Assembly: GCF_000719555.1 (NCBI RefSeq)
Contig: NZ_JOGX01000005.1
Span: 153,487 to 217,486 of the forward strand
DNA from: Streptomyces sp. NRRL F-5727
GTDB lineage: Bacteria > Actinomycetota > Actinomycetes > Streptomycetales > Streptomycetaceae
DNA length: 64,000 nt
Direction: 5' to 3'
The notes beneath the pieces are model-generated. The model was not told where the DNA came from and ran no database searches. It saw only the letters and a program-made list of their open reading frames with translations. Shown here piece after piece: positions 34,898 through 44,070 of this stretch; position 1 is the stretch's first letter; each line of letters opens with the position of its first letter. The position numbers and the translations under genes are program-made.

Positions 34898-35173
34898 GCG
34901 CACCGACCTCGTCCTAGCACGGCGAGGTCTCCTCGGTACCCGGGTCCGTTAGGGAAGTCTCGCTTGGCTCGCCGGGCAGGCGGCGCTATTTGGCGAGCAG
35001 GACCATGCTGTCAGTAGGCTTTCGCTGCTATACCATCCCTCAGGGCCGACTCTGCCCCTAGGCCGTGTATCGGAAGTCGATCTTCGGCTGTCCTGTTCTG
35101 CAGGAAATTCTCGTTTCCTCTCTGTGCTGCCATGCGCGACGATCTCTACCGGGGCTTAACGAGGGAGGTGGTC

Positions 35174-35647
35174 ATGATCAACCGGCGACCGAGGCTGGTT
35201 CTCCTGTGTGGGCTGCCCGGTGCTGGAAAGACCACGGTGGCCAAGAAGCTGGAACGCGAGCTGTCCGCTGTCCGGCTTTGCCCGGACGAGTGGCTCATGT
35301 GCCTGGGCCTCGATGTCTTCGACAGTGAGGCTCGTGAGCGGGTCAAGCGATGTTTGTGGCAGCACGCCCAGGCGCTGTTGGCCTCCGGTGCCGTCGTGAT
35401 TCTGGAGAACGGTTTCTGGGAGCGGGCGGAGCGTGACGAGAAGCGGCTCATGGCCCGCTCGATGGGTACTGCCGTCGAACTGCGCTACCTCCGGGTGCCG
35501 CTCGAAGAGCTGGAAAGGCGTATCGCTCTGCGGAACCATGCACCTGGCGCGGTCGTGCTGACGGCCGAACTTCTCAGGAACTGCCAGGGGCAGTTCGAGG
35601 AGCCGACGCAGGCCGAACTCGACCTGTTTGACGCGCCCCTGCTCTAG
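35174..35647 (+). CDS. AAA_33/zeta-toxin-like P-loop kinase (IS passenger)
   Basis: This 157-residue P-loop NTPase has Walker [10 protein letters not shown] (about residues 14-22), a PDEW motif after the first strand pair and a lid-like Arg segment ([12 protein letters not shown]). It resembles small AAA_33 kinases and the kinase core of chloramphenicol phosphotransferase and zeta toxins. The substrate is unknown. GGGAGGTG precedes ATG 35174. Its stop codon shares a palindromic CTAG with the convergent transposase stop, so the two genes overlap by four bases. It lies inside the terminal inverted repeats of the IS. Confidence 0.8.
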   Translation: MINRRPRLVLLCGLPGAGKTTVAKKLERELSAVRLCPDEWLMCLGLDVFDSEARERVKRCLWQHAQALLASGAVVILENGFWERAERDEKRLMARSMGTAVELRYLRVPLEELERRIALRNHAPGAVVLTAELLRNCQGQFEEPTQAELDLFDAPLL

Positions 35648-36542
35648 CCCTGTCGCGCCCGTGCTGGTTGCAACCATTCGTTGATGGCTGCAACCAGCAC
35701 GGTCGTTTCGTAGCGGACGGCGAGTTTGTCATACCGGGTGGCGACGGCCCGGTGTCTCTTGAGGTGGTTGATCCCGCACTCGACCGCGTGTCGCTTGCGG
35801 TAGTCGTCCGGGTCGAAGTGCGGCGGCCGGCCGCCGCGAGAGCCGAGCTTCTGGCGGTTACGCGCCTGGTCGGCCTTGTCGGGGATGGTGCAGCGAATCC
35901 CGCGTCGACGCAGGTAGGCACGGTTCTTACGGGAGGCGTACGCCTTGTCCGCGCGCACTCGATCGGGACGGACGCGTGGCCCGCCTGGCCCGATGCGGGG
36001 CACTCGAACCTTTTCCAGGACGACTTCGAACTGCGGCGAGTCCCCTCGCTGCCCGGCTGTCACCACGATCGACATGGGCTTCTGGCCCTGCTCGACGGCC
36101 AGGTGCAGCTTGGTGGTGAACCCGCCGCGCGAGCGTCCCAGCCCGTGATCACCGGGCTCGGTGAACACACCTCCCGGTGGTTCCTTCTGCAGGTCACCCT
36201 GCTTGCGGGCCCCGGCCGCATGCTGATGGGCTCGGCACACCGTGGAGTCCACGCTCAGATCCCAAACGATCGAACCCTTCGCGTCAGCCAGGGACTGGAG
36301 CCGAGTGAGGATCTTCTGCCAGGTGCCGTTCCGCTGCCACCGGCGGAACAGGTCATAGACCCGACCCACGGCCCGTACTCGACGGGCACGTCCCGCCACG
36401 GCACACCGGTCCGGACCCGGAACCGTATGCCATCGATCAGCTGACGCCGAGGCCAGACGGGCGGTCGCCCCGCCCTGGCCCCCTTCGGCAACAACGGCTC
36501 CAGCACCGCCCACTGCTCGTCCGTGAGATCTCCCCGCCCCAT
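35644..36542 (-). CDS. IS5-family (IS427-type) transposase read in two overlapping frames
   Basis: The first frame starts at ATG 36542 with the N-terminal DUF4096-like segment ([19 protein letters not shown]). The sense then passes to a frame one base back near 36350-36370 ([13 protein letters not shown]) and continues with the DDE parts [14 protein letters not shown] and RADKAYAS, and the DDE Glu region [14 protein letters not shown], to the stop at 35644. A -1 shift is the usual way such IS make one protein, but no standard slippery heptamer was seen, so an inactivating mutation is possible. Confidence 0.82.
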
Positions 36543-36614
36543 GACCCGTGATCATTCACAGGCCAAGATCCACTTTCGATACACGGCCTAAGCTGGTCCG
36601 GCGTGGCAGCCGAG

Positions 36615-36730
36615 CGGATGGAACAATGTTTCACCCGCCTCAAGCGGTAGCGTGGCGCGGACACCGCTACGTCGTAACCGTCAGTCCTACGACGTAGCCT
36701 TCATTCTCGTCTCACCTTTGCTGCGGTGTG
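36615..36730 (+). pseudogene. Transposase C-terminal remnant (IS5-type)
   Basis: On the plus strand the sequence reads RMEQCFTRLKR then a stop, followed by RGxxTATS and a degraded tail. It matches the end of IS5-type transposases (MEQCFNRLKQWRG...YDK). Several substitutions and stops show it is dead. It lies just outside the right end of the kinase-carrying IS. Confidence 0.5.
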
Positions 36731-36755
36731 AGAAATGACGGCATAGCCCTGGCCC

Positions 36756-39700
36756 TCACCAGGCACGGCCGTCCGGAGGTAGATCATCCGTATCCCGCTG
36801 CATAAGGCGCAGGGCGGAGGCTGCGAGGTCGCGATAGAACTGCTCCTCGACGCTACCCCCAGCAGAGCTGTCGGCCAGCTCCGTGGCCTTCGCGTGCTGC
36901 TCGACATCCTCGGGGTAGGGCTGTCCAGGCGTTCCGGAACGCATTCCGGTGATGGCGGCTGCGTGCAAGGCGCCTCTCACTCTCTCCAGGCTGGCGTCTC
37001 CGTGTCGGTCCGCAGCCCGCAGACAGCGGCGTACGAAGTCAATGTCCCAGACAATCGTCCTGTCAGCCTTAGACAGTATGTCCGCAGCGATCGTGACCTT
37101 CACCAGGTCACCGTCGTGGAAGTACTCCTCGATTACCTCGGTGACCTGGGCGTCGTAAGGCCCGGCGACAAGCTCAAAGAGGTCAGCTCCCAGGCAGCGT
37201 CGGTACGTTGAGTCCGGATCGGCTGCGATCCAGTCGCGGACCTGTCGCAGTAGGGCCGGGAAGTCGTCGTGCCCGCGAAACGGCGGTGTGTCATTCCACT
37301 GAAAGGGCAGGGGGGAGTAGCCCCGGCCCTGGCATGGCGAGGAATCGATTCTGGCTTCGAGTAGTTCGATGACGGTGAGAGGCTCAGTGTTGACGAGCTC
37401 TGCAAGGAAGCGACCGACTTCGTGGCTGTCGATGGACGATGCCGTGGCGAGCGCTGTGAGAAAGGCCTTCTGCTGGTCCTGAGAGAGATCGGACCAGGAC
37501 AGCGCGCTGAACGGAGGGCCCGAGATGGCCATAGCGAACGCGTCGAGGTCCGCTGTCTCGACTACGGGTGAAGCGGTGAGCAGTTCGATGGCCAGGTCCT
37601 TGTGCTGCGTAGCGATGAGGTGCACGGCGCCAACGGTCGCCCTGCGCACAACTGTGTCTTCGTGGGCGGCGAGTGCCCGGAGCAGCTCACCCTCGCCACC
37701 CAGCAGTTCGTCGCGACCACGCTGGACACCAAAGGCCAGTGCCACCGACCGTGTTAGTCCCGTGTTCTTTGAGCCCATGAGTGTGCGGCCCCAGTGGACC
37801 GCGCGGTCGCCGGCGGCGCGCCCCATCGCAGCCAGAGCAACTTCCACAAGCGATGCCGGCACATGATCGGGCGCAGCCATGGCCTGCTCACAGATAGCTT
37901 CACCGACGGCCGGACGATTGATGACGAGTATCCAGATGAACCGTCGGGACTTGCCCGTGTCCGGACCGAATACCACTTCGTTCTCGCTCAGCAAGACATT
38001 GACACGAGTGGCGATCTGATCGTCTGTCCAGTCGGACAGTGTGGCCATCACATCTTGGAACAGCGAGTCTTGCGCCGCGTGCCAGTCTGATCGGTTTGGA
38101 TGGACAGTTGGGTCGGCCGGTCCGCCATGCAACGCCCGCGCGAGCTCGTTGTCCGGTGAGGTAGGGATCGAGCTCAGGAGGTCCTGGGCATGCTGGCGCA
38201 GATCGTCGGGCCCATATCTCGCGAGCCAATGGACCTCTGTGCGCACGGTGACCAGAATTGATGGTGGCAGGGTGCGCTGGAGGATGAACTGATGTAGACG
38301 TTCGATGGTGCTGCCGAGGTGTGGGAACCACGGCTGACGCATCGCGTCGGTGACCGACAGGTTGAAGGTGCCATGTGGCAGGCGGAAGGCCTTGCCGATC
38401 AGGGAGCTGGCTGCCGAGGCGCGTACGAGCTGCGGGTGCCCCAATTCTTCGAACGCCAGGTCGAGCACGAGGCCGCGCAGGTTCAGGACCCCGCTGGTTG
38501 GGGCCAGTACGTAGGGACGGAAGGTCAGAGACCAGGTAGCTGGTGTCCACAATTCGTCATAACCCTCGGTCTCCAGCAGAGGGCTCAGCACGCTCAACGG
38601 CTGATGAATAGTGGCGGTATCGGGTGAGCGGGCGAGCCACCGTTCGACCTGGCTGACGAGGGCATGTTGGTACTTGGTGGGGCCCCAGCGGGTATAGCCG
38701 GCCAGTTTCTCCAGAATGCGCAAAGGATGCGAGGGGTACTGGTTGAGGGGACGCTGGTCGTCGCATCCTAGGCGCCAAAGAAGCGTGGCTGCTTGTGGCA
38801 GGGACTCCAGCGAGCGCGCGGCGGCTTGGAGGACGTCGGCGAGGGCGTGATGTACGGCTGTGTTGGTCCAGGTGTGCATCATCCCGAAGCCGACGTCCCC
38901 GGTGACGGAGTCGCTAGGATTCTCCACCGCCCAATTAGCCAGGTCGATAGTCCGCTGGGGCTGATAGAAGGCAACCTCCTTCACCATCTCCAGCAAGCTC
39001 ACTCGACCGCGTGCGTCTGCAGAATGGAACGCCGCAGTGATGCCCTGCCACAGCGGTTCGATCAGCACGCCGGCGCCGGCGCCCTGTCCTTGTTGCCAGT
39101 CCACGCGACCGGTGTTCACCACTAGGTTGGCCAAGGCGCTGCCCTCAGCGGCTTCCATGGCTTTGGCGAGGTAGCCTGTGGGCAGCCCTGTGCTGCGATG
39201 GAGGGCTGCCTTGACTAGCAAGGCGTCCCCCAACAGGTCGGGGACCAGACGTATGGTGGTGCCATGCCGGAGGATCACCCCCGCCTCTTCTAATGCCTCC
39301 AAGTGCGGAGCTGAGACGTCGTACGGCAACCCGGTCAGCGCCTCCAGCGAACCTTGGACTTCTGGTTCCGCGAGGCGGACCGGCTGGAACGCGGCGAGAG
39401 CGGACAGCAGCTCTCGTGGCACCTGTCCGGCTGACGGAGCGGTCGTCAGCGCTTCGGCGAGCCGGTCGGTAAGTTCTCGGTGGAGTTGTTCGTCGCCTTC
39501 GAACCTTCGGGGATCCAGCTCTCCATTGTTGATCAGCGCCGCGCCCGTGACGATCAACAGTGGACAATCCCGTGCCGATGTAGCAAGTCGGGGCGCGTGG
39601 AGTCGTACCTCTTCTTTCAGGATCTCGCCAGCTAGGGAGACGGCGTCTTCGAACTCCAGGTCACCGATCTCAACCTGAGTGGTGTCGCTCATGTGGGTCC

Positions 39701-40523
39701 CTGCACAGGACAGAGCCCGCCGGGCGTGGGCTAGGCCGTAAGGGCGGAGACACAGCAGCACATTGGCCGATGGGTTGGCGCTCCGAACGCCGGAGACGAT
39801 CTTCTCCAAGGGGAGGGTGTCGTTGTGCGCGTCGTCGATGACGACCAGCAGACTGCCTTCGTTCGGCAGGTCCCCGAACATCCCGGAGCTGATGTCGGAG
39901 TTGGCACCGAGCACCCGTACTTCGACGGCGGGCTCAGCTTCGCTCAGCGTCTGGCACAGAGCCGTCACGATCTTGGTCTTCCCGACCCCGCCCCGGCCAA
40001 CGAGAAGCGCGATGGCTCCGTGCGCACTCCTGGCAAACGGCACGAGGCGGTCCATCGTCTCCGTGCGTCCGACGAGCCGCCAGCGGTGGCTGTACACCGA
40101 GCCTTTGTTCGCCTCGCGGAGGTAGTCGTCGGGTTTCATCCACGGGCTTGGCCCCGCGTTCCCATTCTGCTGGAGCACGACCTGGGTGCCGACCACATCG
40201 CCTAGAAAGACAGAACCGCGGAAGTCGATGTGATCCCCTTGATACCAGGCCCCCACACTGCCCGGAGTATGCCGCTGCATGGCCTCCGCCACGGTTCGCG
40301 CGATGCCGAGGTCGGTGGAAAGCAGGTCCACCACACGTCCGACCCAGGCCCGGGTTTCCTCCCGCCGTGCGGGGTGTGCTGCTGCCTCAACCAGCGCACT
40401 TGGGTTGGCGTTCTGATCCTGTGTCAGCGCCCGTGCCAGTTCGTCGACCAGTTGACGTCCGGCTTCCCCGGCGGCCCCTTCGGACAGAGCCGCCAGCAAT
40501 GCCGGCGGCAACGTCTCGTTCAT
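36756..40523 (-). CDS. STAND-like NTPase receptor with GDHIDFRGS motif
   Basis: This 1255-residue protein has a helical N-terminus (about 1-90), the short strand-forming motif GDHIDFRGSVFLGDVVG at about residues 96-112, a P-loop NTPase core (Walker A LLVGRGGVGKTK about 173-184; Walker B LLVVIDDAH about 225-233) and roughly 800 residues of helical repeat-like sequence. This is the architecture of STAND sensors: effector-coupling motif, NTPase switch, then a superstructure that detects a ligand. No membrane segment or enzymatic domain was seen. It follows the membrane-protein gene by 59 bases on the same strand. The neighbouring nucleosidase carries the same motif, so the two probably work together. 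Confidence 0.82.
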   Translation of the reverse strand: MNETLPPALLAALSEGAAGEAGRQLVDELARALTQDQNANPSALVEAAAHPARREETRAWVGRVVDLLSTDLGIARTVAEAMQRHTPGSVGAWYQGDHIDFRGSVFLGDVVGTQVVLQQNGNAGPSPWMKPDDYLREANKGSVYSHRWRLVGRTETMDRLVPFARSAHGAIALLVGRGGVGKTKIVTALCQTLSEAEPAVEVRVLGANSDISSGMFGDLPNEGSLLVVIDDAHNDTLPLEKIVSGVRSANPSANVLLCLRPYGLAHARRALSCAGTHMSDTTQVEIGDLEFEDAVSLAGEILKEEVRLHAPRLATSARDCPLLIVTGAALINNGELDPRRFEGDEQLHRELTDRLAEALTTAPSAGQVPRELLSALAAFQPVRLAEPEVQGSLEALTGLPYDVSAPHLEALEEAGVILRHGTTIRLVPDLLGDALLVKAALHRSTGLPTGYLAKAMEAAEGSALANLVVNTGRVDWQQGQGAGAGVLIEPLWQGITAAFHSADARGRVSLLEMVKEVAFYQPQRTIDLANWAVENPSDSVTGDVGFGMMHTWTNTAVHHALADVLQAAARSLESLPQAATLLWRLGCDDQRPLNQYPSHPLRILEKLAGYTRWGPTKYQHALVSQVERWLARSPDTATIHQPLSVLSPLLETEGYDELWTPATWSLTFRPYVLAPTSGVLNLRGLVLDLAFEELGHPQLVRASAASSLIGKAFRLPHGTFNLSVTDAMRQPWFPHLGSTIERLHQFILQRTLPPSILVTVRTEVHWLARYGPDDLRQHAQDLLSSIPTSPDNELARALHGGPADPTVHPNRSDWHAAQDSLFQDVMATLSDWTDDQIATRVNVLLSENEVVFGPDTGKSRRFIWILVINRPAVGEAICEQAMAAPDHVPASLVEVALAAMGRAAGDRAVHWGRTLMGSKNTGLTRSVALAFGVQRGRDELLGGEGELLRALAAHEDTVVRRATVGAVHLIATQHKDLAIELLTASPVVETADLDAFAMAISGPPFSALSWSDLSQDQQKAFLTALATASSIDSHEVGRFLAELVNTEPLTVIELLEARIDSSPCQGRGYSPLPFQWNDTPPFRGHDDFPALLRQVRDWIAADPDSTYRRCLGADLFELVAGPYDAQVTEVIEEYFHDGDLVKVTIAADILSKADRTIVWDIDFVRRCLRAADRHGDASLERVRGALHAAAITGMRSGTPGQPYPEDVEQHAKATELADSSAGGSVEEQFYRDLAASALRLMQRDTDDLPPDGRAW

Positions 40524-40582
40524 CTACCGCTTCTCTCTCCTGCGCAACCGTCCACTTGGAGTGGTAGGTCAACGGTAGAGGT

Positions 40583-41140
40583 TCACATCGCGCGGCGTGA
40601 TGCCTTGGCGTACAACACGATCTGAATGCCGAGGCCTATCACCGCCACTGCCTCAAGCGCTGATAGGGCGATGAGCAGAACGCCGCTCGGCTGGTCGGTC
40701 CAGAACACGAGCAGCCCTGCCAGCGGCAGCACACAGAACGCTGTCAGGTCCACCAGGCACTGGAACGCCTTCCGGGAACGACGGCGCGCATCGCCTCGAT
40801 GGGCTTCCTCCCATCCGAAGGCGGCAAATTCACCGTTGGACCCCGATAGTTGCGTCAGACGAGGGCCCAGCTCCTTGCGTACGTAGCGTCCGATCGCCGA
40901 GATCTTTTCGTCGTTGACCAGGTACGTCCATCCCAGAACGATGCAGACAGGCGGCAGTGCAAGCAGCATGGACGTCTGCTTGGCCTGTGCCACCGCCGCA
41001 ATGATCGCGGCGGACACGGCGAGCGTCACGTAGAGCAGGTTGTCGCGAAACCCGATACGCGTCTTCTGTTCGTCCTTGACGCTCTGGTACTCAACTAGCA
41101 GCAGCTGCCCAACACTGATGCCCCCTGCCGGTTCCGACAC
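40583..41140 (-). CDS. Four-helix membrane protein coupled to STAND/nucleosidase genes
   Basis: This 185-residue protein has two hydrophobic hairpins (NLLYVTLAVSAAIIAAVAQ with the next helix, then two more near the C-terminus). A conserved-looking cytosolic segment (VNDEKISAIGRYVRKELGP) lies between them. GTG 41140 is preferred because AGGAGGGG lies about 7 bases upstream; GTG 41167 is also in frame. It is probably co-transcribed with the STAND gene. I recall similar proteins next to nucleosidase-like genes in other Streptomyces, but no named family is claimed. Confidence 0.75.
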   Translation of the reverse strand: MSEPAGGISVGQLLLVEYQSVKDEQKTRIGFRDNLLYVTLAVSAAIIAAVAQAKQTSMLLALPPVCIVLGWTYLVNDEKISAIGRYVRKELGPRLTQLSGSNGEFAAFGWEEAHRGDARRRSRKAFQCLVDLTAFCVLPLAGLLVFWTDQPSGVLLIALSALEAVAVIGLGIQIVLYAKASRRAM

Positions 41141-41201
41141 AGCCCCACCCCTCCTGCCCAACGCCACGTGTCTGGCACTGATGCGGCAATATCATAGGTC
41201 C

Positions 41202-42074
41202 ATGCTTGATACCCAGCCCACAGCCGTGATCCTCACCGCGCTTCCTGTGGAGTACGAGGCCGTTCGAGAACATTTGAGGGACGCCAAGGAGCTCGTACAC
41301 GGCGACGGGACCCGGGTCGAGCAGGGCCGATTCGAGGGAGCGCCCTGGAGCGTGGCGATCGCTGAGCTGGGCGTGGGAGCCCTCAACGCCGCCGCGCTCA
41401 CCACACAGGTTGTCGGCTGGCTTCGCCCGCAGGTGCTCCTGTTCATCGGGGTCGCGGGCGGCCTCAAAGATGACGTTGCGATCGGTGACGTTGTGGTCGG
41501 GACGAAGGTGTACGCCGTTCACGGTGGCAAGCAGACCCCACAAGGATTCCTCGCCCGGCCCGAAGCGTGGAATGGTTCGCACCGGTTGCTGCAAACGGCC
41601 CGTGCGGCGCTGCGGGATCTGGAGGGCGTCCGCTGCCATTTCAAGCCGATCGCATGTGGTGATGTTGTCCTAGCTGACGACAAGTCCGAGTTCGCCGAGT
41701 ACATCCGAGTGAACTACAACGATGCTTACGCCATCGAGATGGAAGGGTCCGGCGCCGCCCACGCTGCCCATCTCAACGGCCAGGACTCCCTCGTCATCCG
41801 GGGGATCAGTGACCGAGCCAACTCTGACAAGCACGAGGCGGACGCTTCGGGATCCCAGCAGCGGGCCGCTGACCAGGCGGCCGCGGTGGCGATGGCCATC
41901 CTGCGCCGACAGCAGCCCCGCGGAAGCAGTTCCAACCCTGAGGGGGGACCATCTAGAGGCCGTGCTACCGAAGCCACCTACGGTGGTGACCATATTGACT
42001 TCCGAGGCAGCACATTCCTCGGGCCTGTCACGGGTAAGGCGACGGGGCAGCGCTCCGGCGAGGAGCAGGGCTAG
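41202..42074 (+). CDS. MTA/SAH nucleosidase-like (PNP/UDP phosphorylase family) protein with GDHIDFRGS tail
   Basis: This 290-residue protein has a purine-nucleoside-phosphorylase/MTAN fold (VILTALPVEYEAV, FIGVAGGLKDDVAIGDVVVG). The substrate-binding Glu is in YAIEMEGSG and the catalytic Asp in RGISDRAN. It may cleave nucleosides such as MTA, SAH or other nucleotides' glycosidic bonds. A C-terminal extension (about residues 262-290) repeats the motif GDHIDFRGSTFLGPVTG of the divergent STAND protein. ATG 41202 begins the family homology; -10-like TATCAT lies 6 bases upstream, suggesting a leaderless message. Confidence 0.87.
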   Translation: MLDTQPTAVILTALPVEYEAVREHLRDAKELVHGDGTRVEQGRFEGAPWSVAIAELGVGALNAAALTTQVVGWLRPQVLLFIGVAGGLKDDVAIGDVVVGTKVYAVHGGKQTPQGFLARPEAWNGSHRLLQTARAALRDLEGVRCHFKPIACGDVVLADDKSEFAEYIRVNYNDAYAIEMEGSGAAHAAHLNGQDSLVIRGISDRANSDKHEADASGSQQRAADQAAAVAMAILRRQQPRGSSSNPEGGPSRGRATEATYGGDHIDFRGSTFLGPVTGKATGQRSGEEQG

Positions 42075-42810
42075 GGCGTTTCTCTCGGATCATCTTGCCG
42101 ACCAGATGAAGATGGCGGCGATGTGGGGTCCGGCGATGTAGATGGTGGCGGTCTTGTCGTAGCGGGTGGGGAGGCCGCGCCACTGCTTGAGCTTGTTGAT
42201 GCACCGCTCGACGGTGTTGCGCTGTTTGTAGGCGTCGCGGTCGAAGGCCGGTGGGCGGCCGCCCCGGCTGCCGCGGCGTTTGCAGTTCGCGGCCTGGTCG
42301 GAGGGCTGTGGGATCACCGCCAGAATCCCGGCCCGACGCAGAGGGGTTCGGATTGCGCGGGACGAGTAGGCCTTGTCGGCCAGGACCACATCCGGGGTGG
42401 TCCTGGGTCGGCGGATCGGCCGCGGCACCCGTAAACGGACCATGACCTCGGGAAACGCGGGCGCGTCACCGGCCTGTCCTGGGGTTCGGACGAACGCCAG
42501 TGGCCGGCATAGGCTGTGCGCGGCGAGGTGGAACCTGGTGGTCAGTCCACCGAGGGATCGGCCGAGGGCATGGTCGTCCGGCTAGCCGGTAGGGGCCCCT
42601 TTTGAAGGGCCCCGGCGGCGTGCTGATGAGCCCGGACGATCGTGGAGTCGACCGAGACGATCCAGTTGAGGTCGCCTTCGGCGTCGGCCTGGGCGAGCAA
42701 GGCGGTGAACACGTGTCCTCTTGCAGTGCGGCAGGTTTCTCCAGACACCGGTGACTCGTATGCCTGGCGGGGAGCGGGCACCCTCAGGGGGACGCTGCGG
42801 TACGTGCCAA
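42075..42810 (-). pseudogene. Degraded IS5-family transposase
   Basis: Two leftward frames contain pieces of one IS5-type transposase. The upstream piece (about 42542-42800) has [19 protein letters not shown]; the downstream piece (42090-42443) has VVLADKAYSS and NTVERCINKLKQWRG. The 5' end is missing and the frames are shifted between them, so it is inactive. Its left end GGGCGTTTCTCTCGG begins just after the nucleosidase stop; its lost right end abuts the zinc-ribbon gene. Confidence 0.7.
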
Positions 42811-43986
42811 TCAGTCGGTGTGGTCTTTGGAACATGTCCCGCACCTGGTTCGGCCTCGCCTGATGCCAGTCAAGGTCACCGTGACTTTGGTCCCGCACGC
42901 ACAGCGGCAGCGCCACCGGTCGGTGGTTTTGCCAGGGTAGGTCTCCAGGGGATCGAACCCGGCCTGGCGGACCTCGGCAGCAGCCTTTGCCGGATCAGTT
43001 CGGCCGCCGGTCCGAGGGCACTTCTTACATCCCGTCGTTCCTGACCGGACGAAGGACAGACGCGTCATGACCTCGTTCCCGCAGGAGCAGCGGCAGTGCC
43101 ATGGGTCCGTGGTCCGGCCGGGATAGGGTTCCAACGGTTCGAAACCAGCCGCGTGCATCTCGGTCTCGGCTTGCTCGGCGTTCGATGACTTGGAGGAGCA
43201 GAAGCGGCAGCGGGTTCCTCCGTTGCGGACGTTGGAGTAGGTGGGGGTGCTCTCGCGACCGCAGGCGGTGCAGCGGCGGCGCCAAGGAGTCTGACTGGTG
43301 GAGTAGGGCTCCAGCGGTTCGAACCCTGCCGCCCGCATCACCCCCTCCGCCTTGGGGGCGGTCGCCGCCGTGGCGCGCTTGGCCTGCGCCGCTCTGGTGC
43401 GGCAGATGCGGCAGCCCTGGCCTCCGTTGCGTACGGCGTTGAAGGTGGGCCGGCCCTCGTGCCCGCACGTGGTGCACCGTGAGGGCCAGGTCGCGTTCGT
43501 ACGGCCCGGGTAGGGCACGAGCGGCTCGTACCCGCGGGCGCGCATCTCCTCGGCAGCAGCTTCCGCGTCGAACAGGAAGGCGGCCCGAGGCCGGGCGCCG
43601 GCCCGGGGAGCGTAGTCGTCCGGTGCGCGGCGGGTCTCCTCCTCGACCATGGCCCACACCTCATCCGCGGTGACGCGGTCGGTGGAGCAGGTCTCGCTCC
43701 AACCGTTCGGCATGACGTCCTTGGTGAGGAACGGACACAACTTGGCGCCGCGCAGACGGTCCAACACGCCCTGCTCGACGTCGTAGGCGGCGCCGGTCGT
43801 GAAGTCACTGGCTCGGTACAGCTCCCACCCCTGGAGCTCATGCTGCAGGAGCCGGGAGGTGTAGCCGGTGCAGGCGCCGATGCCGACCTTGACCGCGTTC
43901 CACTCCCGGTGGGTGATGACGTAGAGCAGCGGGCTGCTGCCCGCCGTACCGATCCGGCCGAGGCCACCGCGCTGATGCGGGCGCAC
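42811..43986 (-). CDS. GIY-YIG/T5orf172-like N-terminus with four zinc-ribbon repeats
   Basis: The 391-residue reading frame begins with a LLYVITHREWNAVKVGIG segment plus YDVEQGVLDRLR, resembling GIY-YIG/T5orf172 nuclease-like domains. It continues with four repeats of about 55-60 residues built on AAGFEPLEPYPGRT...W.CRC..CG followed by a second CxxC. The repeats are probable zinc-binding DNA/RNA-recognition ribbons. The first ~18 residues come from an inverted junction and are unlikely native, so the true start is lost or lies near 43935. The 3' end runs into an IS fragment. Function unknown; a defence-related nuclease is possible. Confidence 0.55.
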   Translation of the reverse strand: MRPHQRGGLGRIGTAGSSPLLYVITHREWNAVKVGIGACTGYTSRLLQHELQGWELYRASDFTTGAAYDVEQGVLDRLRGAKLCPFLTKDVMPNGWSETCSTDRVTADEVWAMVEEETRRAPDDYAPRAGARPRAAFLFDAEAAAEEMRARGYEPLVPYPGRTNATWPSRCTTCGHEGRPTFNAVRNGGQGCRICRTRAAQAKRATAATAPKAEGVMRAAGFEPLEPYSTSQTPWRRRCTACGRESTPTYSNVRNGGTRCRFCSSKSSNAEQAETEMHAAGFEPLEPYPGRTTDPWHCRCSCGNEVMTRLSFVRSGTTGCKKCPRTGGRTDPAKAAAEVRQAGFDPLETYPGKTTDRWRCRCACGTKVTVTLTGIRRGRTRCGTCSKDHTD

Positions 43987-44070
43987 GGCTTCGAGCCGAT
44001 GGAGCCGTATCCCGGTGCTTCGGTGGGCTGGAGCCTGCGACGGCGATTCTGCGACATGCAGGCCTCATTC
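43963..44070 (+). pseudogene. Inverted zinc-ribbon repeat fragment
   Basis: On the plus strand the sequence encodes RTDPAEATALMRAHGFEPMEPYPGA, one repeat unit of the leftward zinc-ribbon gene. It overlaps that gene's 5' end in the opposite direction. This is a relic of an inversion between repeats. Confidence 0.45.

Larger units (their letters stand above)
34520..35058. other. Non-coding gap after the integrase (539 bp)
   Basis: No convincing gene was seen. It contains two strong perfect hairpins (34758-34803 and 34861-34897) and is followed by the left end of the insertion sequence. One short in-frame stretch overlaps the integrase end but has no ribosome site. Confidence 0.5.
35059..36590. 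mobile_element. IS5-family insertion sequence carrying a passenger kinase gene
   Basis: Terminal inverted repeats GGCCGTGTATCGGAAGTCG... (35061-35084) and its counterpart at 36565-36588 match at 22 of 24 positions, each flanked by TA (35059-35060 and 36589-36590), a plausible IS427-type target duplication. The 1528-bp unit contains a transposase in two overlapping frames (leftward) and a P-loop kinase gene (rightward). A plain IS5 member is usually near 0.9-1.2 kb, so the kinase looks like a passenger. Confidence 0.7.
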
